Assembly (NCBI GenBank): GCA_035708065.1
Contig: DASSTC010000033.1
Coordinates: 1 to 17,915 of the forward strand
Length of the DNA: 17,915 nt
Source: JAICUY01 sp035708065
GTDB lineage: Bacteria; Chloroflexota; Limnocylindria; QHBO01
Direction: 5' to 3'
Each line of letters opens with the position of its first letter. The stretch's first letter is position 1. The notes beneath the pieces were generated by a model. That model saw only the letters and a program-made list of their open reading frames with translations. It was not told the DNA's origin and did no database searches. Both the position numbers and the translations under genes were made by a program. Below, one piece after another: positions 1-7,265 of the stretch.

Positions 1-1924
1 CGGGCCAGTTGGCGAGCACCACCCGGTTCTTGGTCTTCATCGACGGGGTCAGCTCACCCGCCTCCTCGGTCAGCAGTCGCGGCAGCAGCGCCACGCGCCG
101 CGGGCGCTCGAACACGGCGAACCCGTCGAGCGTGCGCTTCACCTCGGCATCGAACAGCTTCTGCACCGACTTGTGCTCGACGAGCTGCTCGGGCGGCATC
201 TCGGCCATGCCGTTGGCTGCCGCCCAGCGACCGAGCTCCTCGAAGTCCGGCGCAATGAGCACGCCGGTGTAGGGCTGCCGATCGCCGAGGATCACTGCCT
301 GCGCCACGAACTTCGAGGTCGAGAGCGCGGCTTCCATGGGTGCCGGCGACACATTCTTGCCGTTGGCCAGCACGATGATGTTCTTCAGCCGGTCGGTGAT
401 GCGGATGCGGCCCCCCGGATCGATCTCGCCGATGTCGCCGGTATGGAACCAGCCGTCCGCATCGATCGCCACCGCGGTGTCCTGCGGCAGGTTGAGGTAG
501 CCCTTCATGACCTGGGGTCCGCGCACCACGATCTCGCCGCTGCCCTCCTCGATGCGCACCTCGGTGTCCGGAGCGGGGCGCCCGACCGTGCCGAACACGA
601 AGTCATCGGGCCGGTTGATGCTCACGAACGGGGACGTCTCGGTGAGGCCGTAGCCCTCGAGCACGAGCATGCCGCAGGCGTAGAAGAACTCGCCGATCTC
701 GCGCGCCAGCGGGGCCGAGCCGCTGACGAAGTAGCGCACCCGACCGCCGGTCCGGCCGCGAATCTTGTCGAAGACGAGGCGGTTGGCCAGCGCCAGCTGG
801 GCCGTCAGCCAGGGCGAGTCGCGTTTGCCCGCCAGGTGGTTCGCGTACTTCTGGCGTCCCAGCCCGACGGCCCAGTGGAAAATCCGCTGGCGCAGCTGCG
901 GCCCGGATTCGACGGTCGACACGACCCGGGCGTAGACCCGCTCGTACAGGCGCGGCACGGCGACCATGACGGTCGGACGGACCTCGACCATGTTGGCCGG
1001 CAGGCGCTCGATGAGCGGCTCGGCATAAGCGATCGCACAGCCGCGACCCATCGGCACCACCATGCCCGCCACGCGCTCGTAGATGTGCGAGAGGGGCAGC
1101 CAGGAGAGGAACACGTCGTCCGGCGTGAAGTCGACGCACTGGATCACCGCCTCGTAGTTGAAGACGAGATTGCCGTGGGTGATCATCGCGCCCTTCGGGT
1201 TCCCGGTGGTGCCCGAGGTGTGGATGATCGTGGCCAGGTCGTCACGCGTCAGCCGGCGCCAGCGCTCCTCCCACAGCCGCCGGTGATCGGGATCGCCCGG
1301 TGCCAGGTCGAAGAGGTCGTCGAGCGACAGCGTGTCGGGCGGCGTCTTGCCGCGCGTCTCGATGACCACCACCCGCTCGAGCGTCGGGCAATCGCTCCTG
1401 ACCGATGCGATCTTGGCCGCCTGCTGGGCGTTTTCGACGAAGATCAGCTTGGCGCCGACGTTGTTGATGATGAACGCCGCCTGGTTCGCCTCCGACGAGG
1501 GGTAGATGGGGCAGGAGACGGCGCCGAGGGACATCGTCGCCAGGTCGCCGACCAGCCAGTGCGGGCGGGTGCGGCTGATGATGCACACCCGATCGCCGGC
1601 TGTGACGCCCAGCTGCTCCATGCCGAGCGCCGTGTCGCGGATCCACTCCCAGGTCTGCCGGTAGGTGGTGCTCGTCCAGCCGGCCGGCTCGCTGTCCGGC
1701 TCGCCGCCGGTCATCCGCCGCGACTTGGGCAGCTTCCAGCGCAGCGCCTCGCGATCGGGCTGGCGCTCGACGGTGCGATGCACCAGCTCGAGCAGGTTGG
1801 CGACGCGCTGCTCCTCGGGGAGCCGCAACGGTTCGAAGGGGGCGGATTGGGCCGGGTGGACCAGCTCGGCCGGGGCGATGTCGCCGGCGGCGTCCTGGGC
1901 GGGCTGGGCGCGCGTCGTGGTCAT
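1..1924 (-). CDS. Long-chain fatty-acid--CoA ligase (AMP-forming), C-terminus cut by window edge
   Basis: Activates long-chain fatty acids to acyl-CoA through an acyl-AMP intermediate, the entry step of beta-oxidation. The minus frame is open from ATG at 1924 to the window edge (641 codons). It shows the ATP/AMP-binding P-loop HTSGTTGNPKG at residues 235-245, the GWFHTGDIG motif near 491-499 and GKNVSP with the likely catalytic Lys at 523, in the order expected of the ANL superfamily. The layout best fits FAA1/FadD15-type ligases of about 600 residues or more. The last visible residues (TKNRVVLANWP) match the usual end region, so probably only a few tens of residues are missing. An AGGGAG Shine-Dalgarno lies about 10 nt before the ATG, and the acyl-CoA dehydrogenase ends 29 bp upstream, so the two are probably co-transcribed. 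Exact chain-length preference cannot be read from sequence. Confidence 0.93.
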   Translation of the reverse strand, partial: MTTTRAQPAQDAAGDIAPAELVHPAQSAPFEPLRLPEEQRVANLLELVHRTVERQPDREALRWKLPKSRRMTGGEPDSEPAGWTSTTYRQTWEWIRDTALGMEQLGVTAGDRVCIISRTRPHWLVGDLATMSLGAVSCPIYPSSEANQAAFIINNVGAKLIFVENAQQAAKIASVRSDCPTLERVVVIETRGKTPPDTLSLDDLFDLAPGDPDHRRLWEERWRRLTRDDLATIIHTSGTTGNPKGAMITHGNLVFNYEAVIQCVDFTPDDVFLSWLPLSHIYERVAGMVVPMGRGCAIAYAEPLIERLPANMVEVRPTVMVAVPRLYERVYARVVSTVESGPQLRQRIFHWAVGLGRQKYANHLAGKRDSPWLTAQLALANRLVFDKIRGRTGGRVRYFVSGSAPLAREIGEFFYACGMLVLEGYGLTETSPFVSINRPDDFVFGTVGRPAPDTEVRIEEGSGEIVVRGPQVMKGYLNLPQDTAVAIDADGWFHTGDIGEIDPGGRIRITDRLKNIIVLANGKNVSPAPMEAALSTSKFVAQAVILGDRQPYTGVLIAPDFEELGRWAAANGMAEMPPEQLVEHKSVQKLFDAEVKRTLDGFAVFERPRRVALLPRLLTEEAGELTPSMKTKNRVVLANWP

Positions 1925-1953
1925 CGGTATCGGTCTCCCTCGGAATCCGGACC

Positions 1954-3132
1954 TCAGTTGTCGCGCAGGCTGTCAAGCAGGTGCTGCGCGACGATCAGCC
2001 GGTGGATCTGGTTGGTCCCCTCGTAGATCTGCGCCCCCTTCGCATCGCGCATGAATCGCTCGACCGGGTTCTCGCGGCTGTACCCGGCGCCGCCGTAGAT
2101 CTGCACGGCGTCGGTGGTGACGCGCATGGCGGCGTCGCTGGCGAACATCTTGGCCATGCTCGACGGGGCATTGATCGGCTGCCCCGCGTCGCGCATCCGG
2201 GCGGCCCGCCAGGTCAGCAGCCGCGCCGCCTCGACGGCGGTCGCCATGTCCGCCAGCATGGCCTGCACCATCTCCTGCTGGCCGATGGCGCGGCCGAACT
2301 GGCGGCGCTCGTTGGCATAGCGCGCCGCGTGCTCGAGCGCCGTGCGGGCAAGTCCCACACAGGCCGCCGCGATGCTGATTCGCCCCGCGCCCAGCGCGCC
2401 GAGCGCCACGCGCAGGCCGTCGCCCTCCTCGCCGAGACGGTTGGCCGCCGGGACGCGCGCCGCCTCGAAGACGAGCTCGGTCGACGACGTGCCGCGGATC
2501 CCCATCTTGTGCTCGCGGGCGCCGAGCCGGAAGCCGGGCGTGTCGCGCTCGACGACGAAGGCGGTGATCGCCTCGCGCCCGCGGCTGCGATCGGTGGTCG
2601 CGAACACGACGAAGCGCTGCGCCTCGGCCGCGTTGCTGATCCAGATCTTCGTGCCGCTGAGCAGGTAGTCGTCCCCCTCACGCTCGGCGCGCAGCGAGAT
2701 CGCCGATGCGTCCGACCCTGCCTGCGGCTCGGTCAGGGCGAAGGCGCCGAGCTGCCGGCCGGCGGTCATCGGCGGCAGGAAGCGCTGGCGCTGTTCGTCG
2801 TTGCCGCGGCTGAAGATGCACAGCTGGCTGAGGATGTGGACGCTCAGCGAGACCGCCAGGCCCATGTCCGCCGCCGCGATCTCCTCGCAGGCCAGGATCC
2901 AGGCGAAGGTACCCATGCCGGCGCCGCCGAGCTCCTCGGGATACGGCAGTCCGGTGATCCCCAGCTCGCCGGCACGCTCGAACAGGTGGTAGTCGTAGCG
3001 TTCCTGCTCGTCACGCTCGGCAGCGCCCGGCGCGACCTCGCGCTGCGCGAACTCGCGGACGGTGTCCCGGACGGCGCGCTCCTCGGCCGAGAGGGCGAAC
3101 GGATCGCGGGTGGCCGCGGTCGTCACCGTCAT
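1954..3132 (-). CDS. Acyl-CoA dehydrogenase
   Basis: FAD-dependent alpha,beta-dehydrogenation of acyl-CoA, the first oxidation of beta-oxidation, passing electrons to electron-transfer flavoprotein; cytosolic. The 392-residue product has normal family length. FAD/substrate motif FALTEPQAGSD lies at 131-141, RQFG at 277-280, QIYGGAGY at 344-351, and the catalytic-base motif YEGT places the general base at Glu371, the position used by short/medium-chain and butyryl-CoA dehydrogenases. The start is ATG at 3132, forming an ATGA overlap with the stop of the 3-hydroxyacyl-CoA dehydrogenase, which implies translational coupling. The frame stays open far upstream to 4524, but that part runs out of frame over the neighbouring dehydrogenase and is not coding. 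Specificity is probably short to medium chain; this is inference from the Glu position and family resemblance. Confidence 0.95.
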   Translation of the reverse strand: MTVTTAATRDPFALSAEERAVRDTVREFAQREVAPGAAERDEQERYDYHLFERAGELGITGLPYPEELGGAGMGTFAWILACEEIAAADMGLAVSLSVHILSQLCIFSRGNDEQRQRFLPPMTAGRQLGAFALTEPQAGSDASAISLRAEREGDDYLLSGTKIWISNAAEAQRFVVFATTDRSRGREAITAFVVERDTPGFRLGAREHKMGIRGTSSTELVFEAARVPAANRLGEEGDGLRVALGALGAGRISIAAACVGLARTALEHAARYANERRQFGRAIGQQEMVQAMLADMATAVEAARLLTWRAARMRDAGQPINAPSSMAKMFASDAAMRVTTDAVQIYGGAGYSRENPVERFMRDAKGAQIYEGTNQIHRLIVAQHLLDSLRDN

Positions 3133-4004
3133 GCCGGCAGCTTGTTGCCCTGCTCGTCGTAGCGGTAGAAGCCGCGTCCCGCCTTGCGGCCGAGGTGGCC
3201 CGCGGCGACCATCTGGCGCAGGAGCGGCGCGGCGCGGAACTTCGGGTCGCCGAAGCCGCGGTACAGCACGTCCATGACGCCGAGCATGACGTCGTTCCCG
3301 ATGAAGTCGGCGAGCTCCAGCGGCCCCATCGGGTGGTTCAGGCCGAGCTTCGCCCCGGTGTCGATATCCTCGGCCGTGCCGGTCGACTCCATGAGCGCGA
3401 AGACGGCCTCGTTGATGAATGGGCCGAGCATCCGGTTGACGAGGAAGCCCGGATAGTCCCTCGACTCGATGACGGTCTTGCCGAGCTCCTGCGCGAACGT
3501 CCTGCAGGCTTCGTAGGTCTCGTCGCTCGTCTCCAGGCCACGGATGATCTCGATCAGCTTCATCACCGGCACCGGCGAGAAGAAGTGCAAACCGATGAAC
3601 TTCGCCGGCCGGTCGGTCACCGTCGCCAGGCTGGTGATGCTGATGCTGCTCGTGTTGCTGGCGAAGATCGCGTCGGCGTCCGCGCTGCCGGTCAGCGCGG
3701 CCCAGGTCTCGCGCTTGAGGGGCTCGTCCTCGAAGACCGCCTCGACGACCAGGTCGTGGCCTGCCGCGCCAGCCGTGCCCGCGGTGGTTTCGATCCGGCT
3801 GAGCAGCGCATCGGCCTCTGCCTGCTGCAGGCGGCCCTTGTCCACCTGGCGCTTGAGGTTGGAGCCGATGCGAGCCTTGCCCTTGTCGGCGAGCTCCTTC
3901 GTGCGATCGGCGAGCGTGACCTGCTTGCCGGCGGCGGCGCTCACCTGCGCGATGCCGTGGCCCATCAGCCCGGCCCCGACGACGTAGATGCGTTCGATGC
4001 CCAT
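3129..4004 (-). CDS. 3-hydroxyacyl-CoA (3-hydroxybutyryl-CoA) dehydrogenase
   Basis: NAD(P)-dependent oxidation of 3-hydroxyacyl-CoA to 3-ketoacyl-CoA, monofunctional PaaH/Hbd type. The 291-residue protein has the Rossmann motif GAGLMG at 10-15. Residues equivalent to the known catalytic set are all present with family spacing: Ser119 (NTSSIS), His140 (GLHFFSP), Glu152 and Asn190 (FLVNRM). The C-terminal dimerisation domain ends with GRKAGRGFYRYDE. The start chosen is ATG at 4004, which puts the glycine motif at the normal N-terminal distance; an in-frame start at 4127 would add a low-complexity Pro/Ala tail and is less likely. No Shine-Dalgarno is evident, but TAGGCT lies 8 nt before the ATG, so the transcript may be nearly leaderless. 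It is first in a unit with acyl-CoA dehydrogenase and acyl-CoA ligase. No thiolase or enoyl-CoA hydratase is visible here. Confidence 0.95.
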   Translation of the reverse strand: MGIERIYVVGAGLMGHGIAQVSAAAGKQVTLADRTKELADKGKARIGSNLKRQVDKGRLQQAEADALLSRIETTAGTAGAAGHDLVVEAVFEDEPLKRETWAALTGSADADAIFASNTSSISITSLATVTDRPAKFIGLHFFSPVPVMKLIEIIRGLETSDETYEACRTFAQELGKTVIESRDYPGFLVNRMLGPFINEAVFALMESTGTAEDIDTGAKLGLNHPMGPLELADFIGNDVMLGVMDVLYRGFGDPKFRAAPLLRQMVAAGHLGRKAGRGFYRYDEQGNKLPA

Positions 4005-4023
4005 CGCGGCGAAGCCTAGCAGG

Positions 4024-4046
4024 GCCGCTGCCGTTTCCACAGCGGC
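4024..4046. repeat. Inverted repeat upstream of hydroxyacyl-CoA dehydrogenase
   Basis: GCCGCTG (4024-4030) and CAGCGGC (4040-4046) form a perfect 7-bp inverted repeat with a 9-nt centre, 20-42 bp upstream of the dehydrogenase ATG. Its position would suit an operator. It is in a 288-bp gap (4005-4292) that holds no convincing gene and also contains smaller hairpins (for example 4091-4111 and 4215-4241). Function is inferred from position only. Confidence 0.35.
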
Positions 4047-4292
4047 TGCAGGCTTCGGTGTTGGCGGCTTCGCGGGCACGGCCGGTCGCGCCGGTCGCGC
4101 GCGCGGACCCGAGTTGCCAGATCGCAACCTGCTTGCCCTTCGGCGGGCTTTTTGCCCTCATCGGGCAGTTGGGCCCGCACCCGCCAGCGTGAATCGGACT
4201 CCAAAGCGGCGATTGCGCCCGCGCAGGAGCTGCGAACCTGCCTACCGTCAGCGTGCTTGCGATCTGGCGACTGGATCGAGGCGAGCCGCGCG

Positions 4293-4682
4293 TTACGCAT
4301 GCTGCGGCGGGTCGGCGCAATCGAACCGGATCGGTGCGTCTCGACCGACGATCGGGATATCGGCGGTCGACACCGATGTCGATCCATCCGGAAGCAGTCG
4401 AACCTCCACTCGCTTGTTCGCACCAATCGGCTGCGCGGAAAGCGAGTCGAAGTAGACATGGCCGTCGAGGGACCGCAGCCGCCACCGCCGACCGACGCTG
4501 ATCGAGTCCGCGTGCGCCGAACACGGCTCATCGACGAACGTTTGGGCGGGCCGGTCACCGTCGTGCGCCAGCTCGACGACGAGATCGTCGGCCGATCCGT
4601 TGACAACCACGATCGTGTACTCGGCAGGTTCGAGCGCGCAGCCGCACAGCGCCAACGCGAGCGCTAGCAGCGCGCGTATCAC
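4293..4682 (-). CDS. Small putative lipoprotein, unknown function
   Basis: I do not recognise this 129-residue protein. It opens with a short hydrophobic segment (MIRALLALALALCGC) ending in a lipobox-like LCGC, so lipidation at Cys15 and surface anchoring are likely. The rest is a polar, beta-rich sequence without transmembrane segments. Two further cysteines (in EPCSAH and RFDCADP) could form a disulfide outside the cell. The start is GTG at 4682, overlapping the MeaB stop as GTGA, so translation is probably coupled to meaB, with a GGAG about 11 nt upstream. The stop is TAA at 4293. An envelope protein tied to a cytosolic mutase operon is unexpected; the coupling may simply reflect compact gene packing. 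Confidence 0.75.
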   Translation of the reverse strand: MIRALLALALALCGCALEPAEYTIVVVNGSADDLVVELAHDGDRPAQTFVDEPCSAHADSISVGRRWRLRSLDGHVYFDSLSAQPIGANKRVEVRLLPDGSTSVSTADIPIVGRDAPIRFDCADPPQHA

Positions 4683-5593
4683 TCGAGGAGGCGCTCCGCG
4701 GCGGTCATCGGGTCGAGCCTCCGCTCGGCGACGGCGTCAACGGTCGCGTCCCACGCCTGGGTGGCCGCCGCACGGTCCAGTGCGAGGTCGGCCAGCGCCC
4801 TGGCGACCTGCCCGCGCGCGCGCTGTCGCGCCTGCTCGGGCGAACGCGCTTCGGACTGATGCGCGTCGATGGCATCGGCCAGAGCGGCGACGCCATCCCC
4901 GGTCGTGGCCGTGGTGATGATGATGGGCGGCGGCTTGCCAAACCGGCCGCCCGCCCCAGACATCATGGCGCGCAGCTGGCGTGCGGCACGCGGCGCACCG
5001 GGGCGGTCACCCTTGTTGACCGCGATGACGTCAGCGACCTCGAGTAGCCCCGCCTTGATGGCCTGCACCTCGTCGCCCATCTCCGGCACCTCGACCACCA
5101 CGGTCGTCTCGGCGAGGCGCGCGATCTCGACCTCCGACTGCCCGGCGCCGACCGTTTCGACCAGGATCGGGTCGTAGCCGGCCGCATCGAGCGCCGCCGC
5201 CGCGATCCAGGTCGTGGCCGCGAGCCCGCCGAGCTCGCCGCGCGACGCCATCGAGCGCATGAACACGTCGCGGTCGGCGGCGTGCTCCATCATCCGGATC
5301 CGGTCGCCGAGGATCGCGCCGCGGCTGAACGGCGACGACGGGTCGACGGCCAGGATGCCGACTCGCCGGCCGCGCCGCCGGAACTCGCCGATCAACGCGT
5401 TGACCAGGGTGGACTTCCCGCTCCCCGGTGGACCGGTGATCCCCACGAGGTGCCCGCCGCGACGCGCGCCGAAGAGCCGCGGCAGCATCGGTCTGACCTG
5501 GGGCGTGCCGCTCTCGATCAGCGTCAGCAGCCGAGCGAGCGGCCGGCGCTCACCGGTCTGCGCGGCCTCGAGCAGGGCCGCCGGATCGGTCAC
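4679..5593 (-). CDS. meaB: Methylmalonyl-CoA mutase-associated GTPase MeaB
   Basis: G3E-family P-loop GTPase that gates adenosylcobalamin loading and protects B12-dependent acyl-CoA mutases. The 304-residue product shows Walker A GPPGSGKS at 54-61, the family segment VDPSSPFSRGAILGDR, the Asp/Glu-rich VETVGAGQSEVE, VEVPEMGDEVQAIKAG, and the guanine-specificity motif NKGD (the usual form is NKAD). These together identify MeaB/ArgK rather than other G3E GTPases. The start is GTG at 5593, overlapping the B12-binding gene's stop as GTGA, and the stop overlaps the next gene's GTG start in the same way. This places MeaB between its cognate mutase subunit and a lipoprotein. Older databases call this family ArgK/LAO transport kinase, which is a misnomer. 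Confidence 0.95.
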   Translation of the reverse strand: MTDPAALLEAAQTGERRPLARLLTLIESGTPQVRPMLPRLFGARRGGHLVGITGPPGSGKSTLVNALIGEFRRRGRRVGILAVDPSSPFSRGAILGDRIRMMEHAADRDVFMRSMASRGELGGLAATTWIAAAALDAAGYDPILVETVGAGQSEVEIARLAETTVVVEVPEMGDEVQAIKAGLLEVADVIAVNKGDRPGAPRAARQLRAMMSGAGGRFGKPPPIIITTATTGDGVAALADAIDAHQSEARSPEQARQRARGQVARALADLALDRAAATQAWDATVDAVAERRLDPMTAAERLLE

Positions 5594-6006
5594 GCGCGGG
5601 AGCGCGCGTTCTCGCGGAAGTAGCGCGCGATCTGACCGATGCTCGTCCCTGGGCCGAACACCTCGGCGACGCCAGCCTCCTTGAGACGGACGATGTCGGC
5701 GTCGGGGATGATCCCGCCGGCCGCGATGAGGACGTCGTCCATGCCGCGGCCGCGAACCAGCTCGACGATCTTCGGCAGCAGTGCCATGTGCGCGCCGGAC
5801 AGGATCGAAAGGCCGACGACGTCGACGTCCTCCTGTTCGGCGGCATCGGCCACCATCTCGGGCGTCTGGCGCAGGCCGGTGTAGATCACCTCGAAGCCCT
5901 CGTCCCGCAGGCCGCGGGCAAGGACCTTGGCGCCGCGGTCGTGGCCGTCGAGGCCCGGCTTGGCGATGAGGACGCGGATCGGCGTGGTGCGCTGCTCGTC
6001 GGTCAT
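5590..6006 (-). CDS. B12-binding (small) subunit of a methylmalonyl-CoA-type mutase
   Basis: Cobalamin-binding component of a two-subunit acyl-CoA mutase. The 138 residues form a single Rossmann-like B12 domain with the base-off signature D20-G-H22-D-R-G25 after the strand RVLIAKPGLDG, then LSILSGAH and AAGGIIP, which contact the nucleotide tail. His22 would be the lower axial ligand. The length fits archaeal/Chloroflexi-type split methylmalonyl-CoA mutase small subunits and also isobutyryl-CoA or 2-hydroxyisobutyryl-CoA mutase small subunits. The adjacent meaB favours a mutase of this class but does not choose between them. The large catalytic subunit is not in the window. ATG at 6006; 13 bp separate it from the upstream folE stop. 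Confidence 0.93.
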   Translation of the reverse strand: MTDEQRTTPIRVLIAKPGLDGHDRGAKVLARGLRDEGFEVIYTGLRQTPEMVADAAEQEDVDVVGLSILSGAHMALLPKIVELVRGRGMDDVLIAAGGIIPDADIVRLKEAGVAEVFGPGTSIGQIARYFRENARSRA

Positions 6007-6019
6007 GGGCGAGCCGATT

Positions 6020-6604
6020 CTAGCCGCGGCCGATGAGCTTCAGGAACTCGTTGCGGGTTCGGCCGTCACGCCGGAACGTGCCGAGCATCGCCGAGGTCAC
6101 CATCTTCGCCTGCTCCTTCTTCACGCCTCGCATCATCGTGCACAGGTGCGACGCCTCGACGACGCAGGCGACGCCCTTCGGCTCCAGGCGCTCCATCAGG
6201 AACGTTGCAACCTGCTGGGTCATCCGCTCCTGCACCTGCAGGCGACGCGCGAACATGTCGACGATCCTCGGGATCTTCGACAGGCCGATGACCCGGCCGC
6301 GCGGCAGGTAGCCGAGGTGGGCGCGACCGTAGAACGGCAGCAGGTGGTGCTCGCACAGCGAGAAGAACTCGATGTCGCGGACGACGACCATCTCGTCGTA
6401 CTCGACCTCGAAGCAGGCCTCGTTGATGAGCGCGTCCGGATCGGTCTGGTAGCCGGAGGTCAGCTCGGCATACATGCGCCGCACGCGGCCCGGCGTGTCG
6501 CGCAGGCCTTCGCGCTGCGGGTCCTCGCCAATCTCCTCCAGGAGCGTGCGGACCGCGATCTCGAGCTGCCCGTCGGGCAGGGGCCGATCGTCCATTCGGG
6601 CCAT
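6020..6604 (-). CDS. folE: GTP cyclohydrolase I
   Basis: Converts GTP to 7,8-dihydroneopterin triphosphate, the first step of tetrahydrofolate (or pterin) synthesis. The 194-residue protein carries the zinc ligands Cys84 and His87 (SLCEHHLLPF) and Cys155 (HLCTMMRGV), with the 3- and 68-residue spacings of the characterised enzymes, plus LRDTPGRVRRMY near the N-terminus and QVQERMTQQ in the centre. The start could be ATG at 6604 (GGAAG about 11 nt upstream) or ATG at 6595; the latter is preceded at 7 nt by TAGCAT, as expected for a leaderless message, and would give 191 residues. It heads the unit folE, mutase small subunit, meaB, lipoprotein, with a 13-bp gap. No other folate gene is nearby, so the grouping may be incidental. 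Confidence 0.96.
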   Translation of the reverse strand: MARMDDRPLPDGQLEIAVRTLLEEIGEDPQREGLRDTPGRVRRMYAELTSGYQTDPDALINEACFEVEYDEMVVVRDIEFFSLCEHHLLPFYGRAHLGYLPRGRVIGLSKIPRIVDMFARRLQVQERMTQQVATFLMERLEPKGVACVVEASHLCTMMRGVKKEQAKMVTSAMLGTFRRDGRTRNEFLKLIGRG

Positions 6605-6640
6605 GCTATCAGTCACTTCCGTCGATGCCGGTCCAGGGGC

Positions 6641-6646
6641 TAGACT
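6641..6646 (+). promoter_or_regulatory. Candidate -10 element (TAGACT) upstream of NERD-like gene
   Basis: TAGACT followed by CGGG lies 47 bp before the ATG at 6693. The same TAGACTCGG string occurs before the solute-binding protein gene at 11023. It fits a TANNNT -10 hexamer; no clear -35 is seen, so the call is tentative. Confidence 0.3.
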
Positions 6647-6692
6647 CGGGCGGTACCGATCCGTCCGCATCCCGCTTCCAACGAGCGCCGCC

Positions 6693-7265
6693 ATGATCGT
6701 TCACCACATCGCCTCCCGCGCATCGCGATTCGGCCTGCCGAACCTGTCGGGCATCGGTTCGGACCGGCTCGCCGTGGGCCTCGGGCGGGTGCTCGACGAC
6801 GGCTACCACTACCTGCGCCGGGTTCCGCTCGGATCGGAGCGGGTCGATGCGGTGGTCGTCGGCCCCGGCGGCACCTGGACGATCGGCTCCGGCCACGAGA
6901 GCGGCCGCTTCCACAAGCGCAACGGCCACTGGTACCGGTGGAACCGCTCGACGGACTCGTGGGTGCCGTGGGCGGCGAACGACGTGATGGACGCGCGCCT
7001 CGCCGGCCATCGGCTGGAGCTGCACCTCGACCGCGCCGGCCTGCCCGCGAGCGTCGAGCCGGTCCTGCTCGTCGCTCCGGAGGTCGTGCTCGACTGGGAG
7101 CCGACCGAGCGGCCGGGCGTCCACGTCCATGGCGACATTGCGCGCCTGGCCGCGCGCATCGGGCGGGACGAGGTGCTCACGCCGGCCCAGGTGGATCGGA
7201 TCGTGGCGCTGCTCGATCCCCGTCAGCCGCTCCCTCGCCTGGCTCCGTCGACGCCTCGCGGCTGA
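6693..7265 (+). CDS. NERD-like domain protein with substituted active-site residues
   Basis: The 190-residue protein has a segment, VDAVVVGPGGTWTI (51-64), followed by SGRFHKRNGHW, that closely resembles the core of NERD (nuclease-related) domains, where the pattern is iDHvvvgp.GvfvIE.K...G. The predicted catalytic Asp is kept (Asp52), but the Glu and Lys positions appear as Gly65 and Gly67, so nuclease activity is doubtful. A later stretch, VEPVLLVAPEVVLDW (121-135), fits the next strand, and the end (VLTPAQVDRIVALLD) fits the usual closing helix. No signal peptide or membrane segment is seen. It is divergent from folE. Its last 89 bp overlap the 3' end of the PAP2 gene on the opposite strand. 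Fold assignment is by eye; a plain hypothetical protein is the fallback. Confidence 0.7.
   Translation: MIVHHIASRASRFGLPNLSGIGSDRLAVGLGRVLDDGYHYLRRVPLGSERVDAVVVGPGGTWTIGSGHESGRFHKRNGHWYRWNRSTDSWVPWAANDVMDARLAGHRLELHLDRAGLPASVEPVLLVAPEVVLDWEPTERPGVHVHGDIARLAARIGRDEVLTPAQVDRIVALLDPRQPLPRLAPSTPRG

Noticed and set aside
173..2026. A 617-codon plus-strand open frame across the acyl-CoA ligase
   Set aside because: It is antisense to a clear ligase with all core motifs; the composition (His/Asp/Arg/Val-rich, no family) is typical of GC-rich antisense frames.
4140..4165. Plus-strand terminator (GCCC-TTCGGC-GGGC then TTTTT)
   Set aside because: Stem is only 4 bp and there is no plus-strand gene upstream for it to terminate; on the minus strand it lacks a T-run.
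1954..4524. An 856-codon minus-strand open frame spanning acyl-CoA dehydrogenase and beyond
   Set aside because: Only the part from 3132 down is family sequence; the rest runs out of frame over the 3-hydroxyacyl-CoA dehydrogenase and the gap above it, and is open because of high GC.
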